This document shows, piece by piece, positions 55,233 through 63,661 of a stretch of DNA of 64,000 nucleotides; positions within the stretch are counted from its first letter, which is position 1, and each line of letters starts with the position of its first letter. A model generated the notes under the pieces. That model saw only the letters and a program-made list of their open reading frames with translations, was not told where the DNA came from and ran no database searches. This stretch comes from Streptomyces luteolus. GTDB taxonomy: Bacteria > Actinomycetota > Actinomycetes > Streptomycetales > Streptomycetaceae. The position numbers were made by a program, and so were the translations under genes. Location: the NCBI RefSeq assembly GCF_029968015.1, contig NZ_JASCIS010000001.1, positions 248,001 to 312,000 of the forward strand, in the 5' to 3' direction.

Positions 55233-55758
55233 CGTGACGCAGCGGAGTGAGCTGCTCGATGTCGTAGCGGGCCCGCAGTTCCTGGATCGCCGCGGGGTCC
55301 GGTGACGCGCCGGAGTCGAGCAGGGCGAGGAGCTCCTCGAAGTACCGCTCGTGATCCGGTGGCGGTGAGGCCTGGAAGAACATTCTGGCCGGTTCGCCCG
55401 TGGGATTGGCGAAGGCGTGCGGGCAGCCGGGCGGAACAACGATGACGGTTCCCGGGGTCGCACGGACGACCCGGCGGCCGTCGAGTGCCTGCCAGCCCCG
55501 CCAGTCGTCCCCCGTGCGGACGCGCGGCTCGAACGCCATCACGTCGAGTTCGCCCTCGAGGACGTAGAAGAGTTCCTCGCTGCGCGTGTGCTTGTGGGCC
55601 CCGACGTCGAAGCCGGGCGGTACGACGACCTCGAAGCTGGAGCTCACCTGGGAGTGCTCCCCGGTGACCTTGAAGGTGACCTGCTGGGCGGATGTGGTCA
55701 GGGTCCGGCCCTGGCCGGGCGGCACGAGGAGGCCCGAACGGGCGAGGTGTGCGGTCAT
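55222..55758 (-). CDS. momA: Cupin monooxygenase, MomA-like (THN to flaviolin)
   Basis: 178 residues; the ATG overlaps the P450 stop by 4 bases. It is a single cupin with metal-ligand residues in PGFDVGAHKHTRSEELFYVLEGELDV (H, H, E) and GCPHAFANPTGEPARMFF (H). MomA in S. coelicolor is a cupin that oxidises 1,3,6,8-tetrahydroxynaphthalene to flaviolin and is encoded with rppA and a CYP158; the same three genes are together here. The specific activity is inferred from this context. The C-terminal codons fall in a pentamer repeat. Confidence 0.75.
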   Translation of the reverse strand: MTAHLARSGLLVPPGQGRTLTTSAQQVTFKVTGEHSQVSSSFEVVVPPGFDVGAHKHTRSEELFYVLEGELDVMAFEPRVRTGDDWRGWQALDGRRVVRATPGTVIVVPPGCPHAFANPTGEPARMFFQASPPPDHERYFEELLALLDSGASPDPAAIQELRARYDIEQLTPLRHDLS

Positions 55759-56972
55759 GACCAGGTCACCGGGAGCCCTTCGGGCCCCCGGATGAGCGCT
55801 CCGGGGCGCCAGCGCAGTTCGTTCGCGGGGACGGCGAACCGCAGCTCCGGGAAGCGGCCGAGCGATGCGTCCAGGAGCAGTTCGGACTCCAGTCGGGCCA
55901 GCACGGCTCCGGGGCAGTAGTGCGGGCCGTACCCGAAGGAGACGTGCGGGTTGGGGCTGCGGTCGAACCGTAGGTCGTCGGGTTCGGGGAAGACCTCCGC
56001 GTCGCGGTTGGCGGCGAGATAGGAGACGTAGACGGCTTCGCCCGCGCGGATGAGGTGGCCCGCGATGGTGACGTCTTCGAGGGCGATCCGGGAGAGGCCG
56101 ACGGCGTTGCGGTGCGGGATGTAGCGCAGGAGTTCGTTGAGCGCCGACGGCCGCAACTCGGGTGTGCTCCGCAGCTGTTCGAGGAGGTCCGGCCGGGTGA
56201 GCAGGATGTAGACCATGTTGCCCACGTTGTTGGTGACCGCCTCGCCGCCGATCTGGATGAGCAGGGCGAGGCCGGTCGCTTCCTCCTCGGTGACCTCTCC
56301 GGCCTCGACGGCCTTGCCGAGAAGCCCGAGAACGGTGTCACCGCCCGTTCCGCGCCCTTCGCGCAGGCGTTCGCCGAGGTAGGCCAGCATGTCCGTCTTG
56401 GCCTGCTCGCTGCGCCGGGCGCCGTGGGCCGAGGAGAGGATCAGGGCGGTCCATTCGTGCACTTCGGAGCGGTCGGCCTCCGGAACGCCCATCAACTCGC
56501 ACACGACGGCGAGGGGGAACGGCGCGAGCAGGCGCTCCGTCAGGTCCACCGGGGGTCCGTCGCGGAGGATGCCGTCGACGAGTCCGTCGAGGATCTCCTG
56601 TGCCCGCGTACGCAGGCGCTCGACACCCGCGGCGGTGAAGGCCCCGGCGACCGCGCGACGCAGCCGCGTGTGGTCGGGCGGGTCCTCGAAGCCGACCGCG
56701 CCGGGGGCGGGGATGAAGTGGGGGGCCAGACGGGTGACATCGTGCTCGACGACCAGCTTGCGGCTGAACCGGGGGTCGTTGGTCACCATCCGCACGTCGT
56801 CGTACCGGCAGACGAGCCAGGCCCACCCGCTTCCGTTGGGGAGCTTGATGCGGGTCACCGGTCCCGCCTGCATCAGCCCGGAGAGGACGGGGTCGAAGTC
56901 GACCCCGTCCAGGTTCAGGGCCGGCCAGTGGGTGATGGGTGGCTGCGCCGTGTCGGGGCCGTCCCTCAGCAT
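55755..56972 (-). CDS. Cytochrome P450, CYP158A2-like
   Basis: 405 residues from the ATG at 56972. Its sequence closely follows CYP158A2 (biflaviolin synthase), with DWPAL/HWPALNLDGVDFDPVL, LAPHFIPAPGAVGFEDPPDHTRLRRAV and PNPHVSFGYGPHYCPG. Heme ligand Cys353; ExxR in LNELLRYIPHR. In the I helix, IGGEAVTNN keeps the Glu but has Ala in place of the usual Thr, as in CYP158A2. It should couple flaviolin units by C-C bond formation. It lies between rppA and momA, 44 bases after rppA. Confidence 0.88.
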   Translation of the reverse strand: MLRDGPDTAQPPITHWPALNLDGVDFDPVLSGLMQAGPVTRIKLPNGSGWAWLVCRYDDVRMVTNDPRFSRKLVVEHDVTRLAPHFIPAPGAVGFEDPPDHTRLRRAVAGAFTAAGVERLRTRAQEILDGLVDGILRDGPPVDLTERLLAPFPLAVVCELMGVPEADRSEVHEWTALILSSAHGARRSEQAKTDMLAYLGERLREGRGTGGDTVLGLLGKAVEAGEVTEEEATGLALLIQIGGEAVTNNVGNMVYILLTRPDLLEQLRSTPELRPSALNELLRYIPHRNAVGLSRIALEDVTIAGHLIRAGEAVYVSYLAANRDAEVFPEPDDLRFDRSPNPHVSFGYGPHYCPGAVLARLESELLLDASLGRFPELRFAVPANELRWRPGALIRGPEGLPVTWS

Positions 56973-57016
56973 TGTTCTCGAATCCTCCGTGACGCGGTCT
57001 CGCCCAGTGGTCGCGG

Positions 57017-58078
57017 CTAGCCGGCCTCTCGTCCCGTGCTCCAGTTGCCCAGTGCGACCTCGGCGGTGATGCCAGGGCCGAACCCGGCAAGGAGCCCTCG
57101 CGCGGTGTCGCGGGTGCCGTTCTCCTCGAAGAGCCGGCGCAACGCGTCCAGGACGACGGCGCTCGCGATGTTGCCGTACTCGGTCAGTGTGGCCCTGCTG
57201 AAACGGAATGCTTCGGATGCCACACCGAGGTACTTGCTGAGGTCGTCGAGGATCCGTGGGCCACCGGCATGGATGATGTAGAAATCCAACGCCGCGGCGT
57301 CCCAACCATGGGCCTTGGCCAGCTGTTTCAGCACTGGAGCGAGCGGTTCCATCGTGCCGGGAACGCGTCGGTCGAGTCTGAAGTGGAATCCGGTCGCCTT
57401 CACTTCGTACGCGATCCACTCCTCCGTCCGGGGGATGATGTACGAGCCGTTGCGCCGCAGCTCGATGCCGGTGCCGCCGCGGCCGCGGACCGCGGCGGCG
57501 GCCACGCCGTCCCCGAACAGGCCGTTCGAGAGCAGGTTTCCCACCTCCAGGTCGCTCGGCTGATAGCACAGGGAGCAGAACTCACAGGCGACGATCAGCG
57601 CGTTCGCCTCCGGGTACGCCGTGCAGAAGTCGTGCGCACGGTTCACCGCCGCCCCGCCGGCCGCGCACCCCAACTGGGCGATGGGCAACTGCCTGGTGTC
57701 GGTGCGGAAGCCCATCGTGTTGATCATCCAGGCGGTGAGGGACGGCATCATGAAGCCGGTGCAGGACACGTAGACGATCAGGTCGATGTCCGTCGGGCGC
57801 AGTTCCGCGTCGGCCAGCGCCTGACGTACCACCCGCGGTACGCGCGCCTTGGCCTCGGCCTCGTAGACGGCGTTGCGCTGTTCGAAGCCGGGGTGCGTGA
57901 GGGTCTCCTCGATGGGCCGCACCAGGTGCCGCTTCTCGACACCGGTGTTCTCGATCAACCGCAGGGCCAGGTCGAGCTGCGGATGCTCCGGATGCACGGA
58001 CCGGGCCAGGTCGAGGGTCTGCTCCATGGTGATCACATGTTCGGGCACGGACACCGCTGGTCTGCACAGAGTCGCCAC
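57017..58078 (-). CDS. rppA: Type III polyketide synthase RppA (1,3,6,8-tetrahydroxynaphthalene synthase)
   Basis: 353 residues from the ATG at 58078. RppA condenses five malonyl-CoA to THN, the precursor of HPQ melanin and flaviolin. The catalytic triad falls at exactly the RppA positions: Cys138 (AQLGCAAGG), His270 (FYIIHAGGPR) and Asn303 (LTEYGN), and Cys106 (VSCTGFMMPS), characteristic of bacterial THN synthases, is present. The chalcone-synthase GFGPG loop appears as LAGFGPGITAE. It heads the rppA-CYP-momA operon. Confidence 0.94.
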   Translation of the reverse strand: MATLCRPAVSVPEHVITMEQTLDLARSVHPEHPQLDLALRLIENTGVEKRHLVRPIEETLTHPGFEQRNAVYEAEAKARVPRVVRQALADAELRPTDIDLIVYVSCTGFMMPSLTAWMINTMGFRTDTRQLPIAQLGCAAGGAAVNRAHDFCTAYPEANALIVACEFCSLCYQPSDLEVGNLLSNGLFGDGVAAAAVRGRGGTGIELRRNGSYIIPRTEEWIAYEVKATGFHFRLDRRVPGTMEPLAPVLKQLAKAHGWDAAALDFYIIHAGGPRILDDLSKYLGVASEAFRFSRATLTEYGNIASAVVLDALRRLFEENGTRDTARGLLAGFGPGITAEVALGNWSTGREAG

Positions 58079-58292
58079 GGCGGCTCTCCTTCCTGTTCGG
58101 TCAAAGCCTCACGGACCCATGCGCATTGCGCGCGCGGGATCGATCCGCCGGGGTGATGGGGCCAATCCGGTGACGCTGGGCGGCGCGGCGGCGGATCGGG
58201 CGGCGTGAGGGAAGGCATGTCGCAGCCCGCGTCCCGCGGAATCGACCGCCGGGAGCGGCGATGCACCCGACCTCAAGGCAGGGAGATGCAGC

Positions 58293-59540
58293 ATGACGTC
58301 AGAGCCGCGCGCGGCCTTCGGCCTCGAGACTGAACCGGCTTCGGACGAGACGGTCCACTGCTGGAGCCTCGACGACCTCCAGGGCCTCGACTTCGACCCC
58401 TTCCTCAGCGACCGGCTGCGGGACGGGCGGGCCACTCGGGTCCAGTTGCCGTTCGGCGAGGGCAGCGCCTGGCTGATGGCGCGCTACGCGCACGTCAAGG
58501 CGGCGACGACCGACCCGCGCTTCAGCAGGGCGGAGTTGGTCGGGCGTACGGTCACCAGTTCCTCGCCGCACGCGATCGCCTCCCAGCAGGCGTCCCTCAA
58601 CTACGCCGACCCGCCACGCCTGAACGACATGCGCCGCGTCGTGGCGCGGGCGTTCACCGGCAAGAGCATGCAGAAGCTCAGGCCCGCAGCGCAGCGCACC
58701 GCCGACAGCCTCCTCGACGAGATGGAGCGGCACGGCTCACCGGCGGACCTCGTGGAGCACCTGCACGGCCCCTTCCCGCTCGCGGCCGTCGCCGACCTGC
58801 TCGGGATGGACCAGGACATGCGCGAGGGCATGACGTCCTGGGCGAACCTGATCATGACTCCCGGTCCGGCCCCGGAGCGGAGCAGCGACGCCAGGACGAC
58901 CGTTCGCGAGTGCGTCGTCGATCTGCTCGCCCGGCGTCGCGAGGAGCCGGGCGACGACGACCTGGCCGGAGTCCTCGCCGCCGCCTCCGACGCCGGTGAG
59001 ATCACCGAGCCGGAGGCCGTCTCCCTGGCCACCGCCATCCTCGTGAGCGGTGCGCACGCCGTACGCAACAACAGCGCCAACATGGTGTATGCCCTGCTCA
59101 CCCATCCGCGGCAACTGGAACGGCTGCGCGCCGAGCCGGACCTGATTCCGCAGGCCGTCGACGAGCTGCTGCGCTACATCCCGCACCGCAGCGGAGTGGG
59201 CCTGCCGCGGATCGCCACGCAGGACGTCGAGATCGCCGGTGTCGTGGTCCGGGCCGGAGAGGCGGTCTACTCGTCGTACCTCGCGGCCAATCGCGACCCC
59301 GAGGCCTTCCCGGACCCCGACGCACTGGACTTCGACCGCGGGCCCATCGCCCACATGGCCTTCGGGAACGGACCCCACCATTGCGTGGGTTCGATGCTGG
59401 CCCGGATGGAGTCCGAGATCATCGTCGCCACCCTGCTCGACCGCTACCCCGCACTCGCGCTCGCCGTACCGCCCGAGCAGATCGAGTGGCAGACGGGAGG
59501 TCTGATCCGCGGTCCCAAGGCGCTGCCGGTGTCCTGGTGA
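58293..59540 (+). CDS. Second cytochrome P450, divergent from rppA
   Basis: 415 residues; ATG behind GGGAGATGCAGC. Heme Cys364 (MAFGNGPHHCVG); ExxR in VDELLRYIPHRSGVGL. It resembles the neighbouring CYP158A2-like enzyme along its length (GEAVYSSYLAANRDPEAFPD, GLIRGPKALPVSW), but the I helix reads LVSGAHAVRNN: the acid position is His and the alcohol position is Ala, so the normal acid-alcohol pair for oxygen activation is missing. It may have a specialised oxidative-coupling role like other CYP158 enzymes, or reduced activity. A tiny accE-like gene follows after 11 bases. Confidence 0.88.
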   Translation: MTSEPRAAFGLETEPASDETVHCWSLDDLQGLDFDPFLSDRLRDGRATRVQLPFGEGSAWLMARYAHVKAATTDPRFSRAELVGRTVTSSSPHAIASQQASLNYADPPRLNDMRRVVARAFTGKSMQKLRPAAQRTADSLLDEMERHGSPADLVEHLHGPFPLAAVADLLGMDQDMREGMTSWANLIMTPGPAPERSSDARTTVRECVVDLLARRREEPGDDDLAGVLAAASDAGEITEPEAVSLATAILVSGAHAVRNNSANMVYALLTHPRQLERLRAEPDLIPQAVDELLRYIPHRSGVGLPRIATQDVEIAGVVVRAGEAVYSSYLAANRDPEAFPDPDALDFDRGPIAHMAFGNGPHHCVGSMLARMESEIIVATLLDRYPALALAVPPEQIEWQTGGLIRGPKALPVSW

Positions 59541-59551
59541 TACACCGTCAC

Positions 59552-59746
59552 ATGATCAAGGTGGTCAGAGGCAGGCCGAACCACTTGGAACTGGCTGCCT
59601 TCACGGCGGTCTTCATAGCGTTGGCGCGTGGCTCCCACGCGCTGCTCGACCCGCGCCCGCGTTCCCGTCGCGCCGGGTGGGACCACCAACCGCCGCATCT
59701 CCCGGCGCACTCCTGGCGTGCTCGCCCGGCGTCCCCTCGTCGCTGA
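59552..59746 (+). CDS. Acyl-CoA carboxylase epsilon subunit-like small protein
   Basis: 64 residues, beginning MIKVVRGRPNHLELAAFTAV, which matches the start of AccE/PccE subunits (IKVVRGNPTPEELAA-type), followed by a Arg-rich linker, AGWDHQPP and a C-terminal PAHSWRARP similar to the HSWR end of AccE. A GTG at 59537 overlapping the P450 stop (GTGA) is an alternative start and would couple translation. Epsilon subunits bind the beta subunit of actinobacterial carboxylases and raise activity. No alpha or beta carboxylase gene is nearby, so it would act on host carboxylase, possibly increasing malonyl-CoA for RppA. That role is inference. Confidence 0.65.
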   Translation: MIKVVRGRPNHLELAAFTAVFIALARGSHALLDPRPRSRRAGWDHQPPHLPAHSWRARPASPRR

Positions 59747-59920
59747 CTCCCCGACAGCAACGGCGCTCCGCTCCGCAACCCCGGTGAGAGGCCTCGCCCC
59801 AGAACCGCTCACACGGACGCGTCCGGTTCGACACCCCAGGAAATCTCCCTTTTTGTAGACGTATTGGCTGGTTCGTACCTGAACCTGCCATCGCCAGATC
59901 ATCGAAGACCTGGAGGCGCT

Positions 59921-61786
59921 GTGCGGCCGGAGGGCTACCACTACGACACTCACAGCACACTCGCCGGGCCGCTCACCGAGCCGGTCAGTGGCGACGGCGG
60001 GGGCTACCGGGTGCAGTACACCAGGCTCCTCTCCAGCGAGCCGCACCGAATACGGGCCGTCCTCCTGATGACGCTCGCCCCCGTCCTCACCGGCCTCCTG
60101 CTCGTCTACCTCGTCTGGCCGACCCACTGGACGCGGCGCGAGGGCGGCGACCGCTGGCTCGTCGGCCTCGACGTCACGATGCTCGTGGCGATCGGCCTGA
60201 TCGAGCTGTTCATGCTCGTCAACGTCGTCTCCATAGCCCACGCGACGCTGGTGGCCCGGGATCCGATACCCGTCACACCCGAGCCAGGCACCCGCGTCGC
60301 CTTCCTCACCACGTACGTCCCCGGCAAGGAACCCCTCAGCATGGTCCGCGCCACCCTGGAGGGCGCGACCCGAATACGCCACACGGGACCGCTCGACGTC
60401 TGGCTCCTGGACGAGGGCGACAACGGCGACGTGAAGGCGCTCTGCGCCGAACTCGGCGTCCGGCACTTCACCCGCAGGGGAGTGCCCGAGTGGAACCGCG
60501 AGAAGGGCGTCCACAAGGCCCGCACCAAGCACGGCAACTACAACGCCTGGATCGCGATGCACGGCGACGGCTACGACTTCTTCGCCTCGGTGGACACCGA
60601 CCACGTGCCGCTCCCCAACTTCCTTGAACGGATGATGGGTTACTTCCGGGACCCGGACGTCGCGTTCGTCGTCGGACCCCAGGTGTACGGGAACTACGAC
60701 GCCGCCGTCACCAAGGCCGCCGAGTCCCAGCAGTTCCTCTTCCACGCGCTCATCCAGCGGGCCGGCAACCGCTACCGCGCCCCCATGTTCGTCGGCACCA
60801 ACAACGCCGTACGCATAGCCGCCGTCAAGCAGGTCGGCGGCCTCTACGACTCGATCACCGAGGACATGGCCACCGGCTTCGAGCTGCACCGCACCAAGAA
60901 CCCGCGCACCGGCCGGCACTGGCGCTCCGTGTACACCCCGGACGTCCTGGCCGTCGGTGAGGGCCCGGCCTCCTGGACCGACTTCTTCACCCAGCAGCTC
61001 CGCTGGTCCCGCGGCACCTACGAGACCGTCATCAAGCAGTACTGGCGGGCGCCCTTCCGGATGCCTCCCGGACGGTTCTTCAACTACTCACTGATGCTCG
61101 TCTACTACCCGATGACCGCCGTGAACTGGACGCTCGGCATCCTCAGCTGCTTCCTGTTCCTGTGGTTCGGCGCGTCCGGCACCCAGGTCGCCGCGTCGAT
61201 CTGGCTGATGCTCTACAGCGACGCCGCCGCCCTGCAGGTGGGCATGTACCTCTGGAACCGGCGGCACAATGTCTCCCCGCACGAGCCCGAGGGCTCCGGC
61301 GGCCTCGCCGGGATGGCGATGTCCGCGCTCTCCGCGCCGATCTACGCCAAGTCCCTGGGGGCCGCGATCCTGCGCAGGCCCTGCAAGTTCGTCGTCACCC
61401 CCAAGGGCGACGACACCAGCCCCGACCGGCTGCTCACGTTCCGCGTCCATCTGTTCTGGGCGGCGCTGCTCTTCGTCTCGCTCGCCGCCTCGCTGTTCCT
61501 CGGCCACAGCCACGCGGCGATGCGGACGTGGTCGGTCCTCGGCCTTGTGATCTCGCTCGCCCCGGTCAGCATCTGGGCCTTCGGCGAGTTCCGCGGGCGG
61601 CGGGCGGGCGCGGGCGCGCCGGTCCAGGTCGCGCCGGTCGAGGTCGCGCCGGTCGAGGTCGCGCCCGAACCCGTACGGGTCGAGGCCGCAGTACCCCTAC
61701 CGGAGACCACCCCGACGACCACCCAGGCCGCACTCGCCCCCACGGCCACGACCCGGGTGTCGAGCACGCCTTCGGGCGGTAGCTGA
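59921..61786 (+). CDS. Family 2 glycosyltransferase, cellulose synthase-like
   Basis: 621 residues; GTG behind GGAGGCGCT. It has membrane helices near 45-66 and 80-103, a cytoplasmic GT2 domain (about 125-370) and further helices to about 555. Catalytic motifs of processive GT2 enzymes are present: DEGDNGD (first Asp), SVDTDHVPLPNF (DxD), SITEDMATGF (general base) and TQQLRWSRG (QxxRW). It should polymerise a beta-linked glycan such as cellulose and export it. No PilZ domain is seen; the last 60 residues are Pro/Val/Ala-rich with a 15-bp DNA repeat (APVEV). The convergent GH6 gene lies 7 bases away. Confidence 0.88.
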   Translation: MRPEGYHYDTHSTLAGPLTEPVSGDGGGYRVQYTRLLSSEPHRIRAVLLMTLAPVLTGLLLVYLVWPTHWTRREGGDRWLVGLDVTMLVAIGLIELFMLVNVVSIAHATLVARDPIPVTPEPGTRVAFLTTYVPGKEPLSMVRATLEGATRIRHTGPLDVWLLDEGDNGDVKALCAELGVRHFTRRGVPEWNREKGVHKARTKHGNYNAWIAMHGDGYDFFASVDTDHVPLPNFLERMMGYFRDPDVAFVVGPQVYGNYDAAVTKAAESQQFLFHALIQRAGNRYRAPMFVGTNNAVRIAAVKQVGGLYDSITEDMATGFELHRTKNPRTGRHWRSVYTPDVLAVGEGPASWTDFFTQQLRWSRGTYETVIKQYWRAPFRMPPGRFFNYSLMLVYYPMTAVNWTLGILSCFLFLWFGASGTQVAASIWLMLYSDAAALQVGMYLWNRRHNVSPHEPEGSGGLAGMAMSALSAPIYAKSLGAAILRRPCKFVVTPKGDDTSPDRLLTFRVHLFWAALLFVSLAASLFLGHSHAAMRTWSVLGLVISLAPVSIWAFGEFRGRRAGAGAPVQVAPVEVAPVEVAPEPVRVEAAVPLPETTPTTTQAALAPTATTRVSSTPSGGS

Positions 61787-61793
61787 GCCCCGG

Positions 61794-62843
61794 CTACCCC
61801 TTGGAGTTGCGCGCCAGGTTCAGCGCGTACTCCGGCCACCACTTGCCCGCCGGAGGGCCGCCCCGGCACTCGCCGTCGGACTCGCCGGGCCGCTTGATCC
61901 ACAGGTAGGCGTCGACGAGCGGGTCGCCGGTCCTGGTGCCGGGCCGGTTGCCGAGGGCGCGGCCGGGCGGGTTGCACCAGGCCTCGGCGCCGTCGCCGGG
62001 CAGCGGGCCGTTGCCGTTGCGGCCGGTGTCCATCACGAAGTGCTTGCCGCCCAGGAGCTTCGACAGGTCCTTGCCGTACGCCTTCGTGGCCGCGTCGGTC
62101 TGGAAGTTGGAGACGTTCAGGGCGAAGCCGTCGGCGCGGTCGATGCCCGCCTTCCCCAGCGCCTGGGTGAGCTTGCCGTGGTCCTGGACCCAGGCGGAGT
62201 GCCCGGCGTCGAGGTAGACCTTGACGTTCGGCTGCTGCTTGAGGCGGTCGATCGCCTCGGACAGCAGCTGGTAGCGCTCCTCCTGGTACTCGGGCGGGGT
62301 GCAGCCGTCCACGACGTGCGGGACGGCGTCCGGCTCAAGGATCACCAGCGCCTTGCTGTCCTCGATGGTGTCGGCGAACGCGTCGATCCACTGCCGGTAG
62401 AACTCCGCGCTCTGCGCGCCGCCCCGCGAGTGCTGGCCGCAGTCGCGGTGCGGGATGTTGTACGCGACGAGGACGGCGGTGCGGTTCTCCTTCGCGGCGC
62501 CGCGCGTGGCCGCCCTGATCGTCGGACTCGGGTCGTCACCGGCCGGCCACGCGGCCATCGGCTGGGCGGCGATGCGGCGGAGCACCGCGGCGTCGGAGTC
62601 GCGGCCCTCCGCCCGCCAGCTCGCGACCTGCTGGGCGGCCGGGCTGTCGGGGTCCACCCAGAACTCGGACTTCCCGCCCGACGAACCGCGTACGAGCGCC
62701 GCGTCCTTGGTCTGCGGGTCGTCCGACTCCGGGCTGCAGCCGAGCGCGAGCCCGAGCACGGCGAGCACGGCCCCGCCGCGGGTGAGCCGGCGGCGGGCCC
62801 GGCGGCGGCCGTGGTGGTCGGTGCGGGTGGTGTGGGCGGGCAT
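61794..62843 (-). CDS. Family 6 glycoside hydrolase (secreted, probable lipoprotein)
   Basis: 349 residues from the ATG at 62843. A twin-Arg-like basic N-terminus (RRRARRRLTRGG) leads to a short hydrophobic segment ending LGLALGC; the Cys suggests a lipoprotein, though Ala-Leu-Gly-Cys is not a perfect lipobox. The GH6 domain (about 60-345) has YNIPHRDCGQ, VILEPDAVPHVV (catalytic acid), VYLDAGHSAWV, NVSNFQTD, DTGRNGNGPL, WCNPPGRALGNRPG and WIKRPGESDGEC. GH6 enzymes cut beta-1,4-glucan. The pairing with a cellulose-synthase-like gene recalls synthase/glucanase pairs such as BcsA with BcsZ. Confidence 0.9.
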   Translation of the reverse strand: MPAHTTRTDHHGRRRARRRLTRGGAVLAVLGLALGCSPESDDPQTKDAALVRGSSGGKSEFWVDPDSPAAQQVASWRAEGRDSDAAVLRRIAAQPMAAWPAGDDPSPTIRAATRGAAKENRTAVLVAYNIPHRDCGQHSRGGAQSAEFYRQWIDAFADTIEDSKALVILEPDAVPHVVDGCTPPEYQEERYQLLSEAIDRLKQQPNVKVYLDAGHSAWVQDHGKLTQALGKAGIDRADGFALNVSNFQTDAATKAYGKDLSKLLGGKHFVMDTGRNGNGPLPGDGAEAWCNPPGRALGNRPGTRTGDPLVDAYLWIKRPGESDGECRGGPPAGKWWPEYALNLARNSKG

Positions 62844-63081
62844 CCTGCCCCCTTGGACTGCGGCGCACGAAAGGACCGGGCAAGCGTGGCATAACGGACA
62901 TGCTCCCGTTCTGCTGCGACACCGCGGCGGACCAGGTCAGTGGGCCGATGGTGGGCCAGGCGGGGGTGCGGCGGTCGGCCGTACGGGGCATGCCCCGCGC
63001 CCGAAGCCCCGGAAGGCGGGCCGCCGACCGTACTGCGAGACGGTGCTGACCACCATGTGACCGCCCGGTAAGGTCGGGTGC

Positions 63082-63591
63082 GTGCCGAAGCCGCTCAGTC
63101 TGTCGTTCGACCCCATCGCGCGAGCCGATGAACTCTGGAAGCAGCGTTGGGGTTCCGTGCCGTCCATGGCCGCGATCACCTCGATCATGCGCGCCCACCA
63201 GATCCTCCTCGCCGAGGTCGACGCGGTGGTCAAGCCGTACGGGCTGACCTTCGCGCGGTACGAGGCGCTGGTGCTGCTCACCTTCTCCAAGGCGGGTGAG
63301 CTGCCCATGTCGAAGATCGGGGAGCGCCTGATGGTGCACCCCACCTCGGTCACCAACACCGTGGACCGCCTCGTGAAGTCGGGCCTCGTCGCCAAGCGCC
63401 CCAACCCCAACGACGGCCGCGGCACCCTCGCCTCCATCACCGACAAGGGCCGCGAGGCGGTCGACGCCGCGACCCGCGACCTCATGGCCATGGACTTCGG
63501 CCTCGGGGCGTACGACGCCGAGGAGTGCGGGGAGATCTTCGCGATGCTGCGCCCGCTGCGGGTGGCCGCGCAGGACTTCGACGAGAGCTGA
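63082..63591 (+). CDS. MarR-family transcriptional regulator
   Basis: 169 residues; GTG start with only a weak upstream ribosome site. The winged helix has LTFARYEALVLLTFSKAGE, LPMSKIGERLMVHPTSVTNTVDRL and KRPNPNDGRGTLASITDKG. It regulates unknown genes; the DUF3817 gene 70 bases downstream is the closest candidate. Effector residues cannot be predicted. Confidence 0.9.
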   Translation: MPKPLSLSFDPIARADELWKQRWGSVPSMAAITSIMRAHQILLAEVDAVVKPYGLTFARYEALVLLTFSKAGELPMSKIGERLMVHPTSVTNTVDRLVKSGLVAKRPNPNDGRGTLASITDKGREAVDAATRDLMAMDFGLGAYDAEECGEIFAMLRPLRVAAQDFDES

Positions 63592-63661
63592 GCCCGAGCG
63601 CGTCCGGCCGTGCGCGGGGCCGCCTGAAGATCGCGCAAAACGGGCGGTTACGCTCGTACGC

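Noticed and set aside
57017..58078. Chalcone/stilbene synthase or alkylresorcinol synthase identity for the type III PKS
   Set aside because: Cys106, Cys138, His270 and Asn303 all fall at RppA numbering and the neighbours are a CYP158 and a MomA-like cupin, so THN synthase is the better call.
59381..59551. Extension of the AccE-like frame upstream into the second P450 gene
   Set aside because: These codons overlap the well-supported P450 heme region in another frame. The family start IKVVRG fixes the gene start near 59552 (or 59537).
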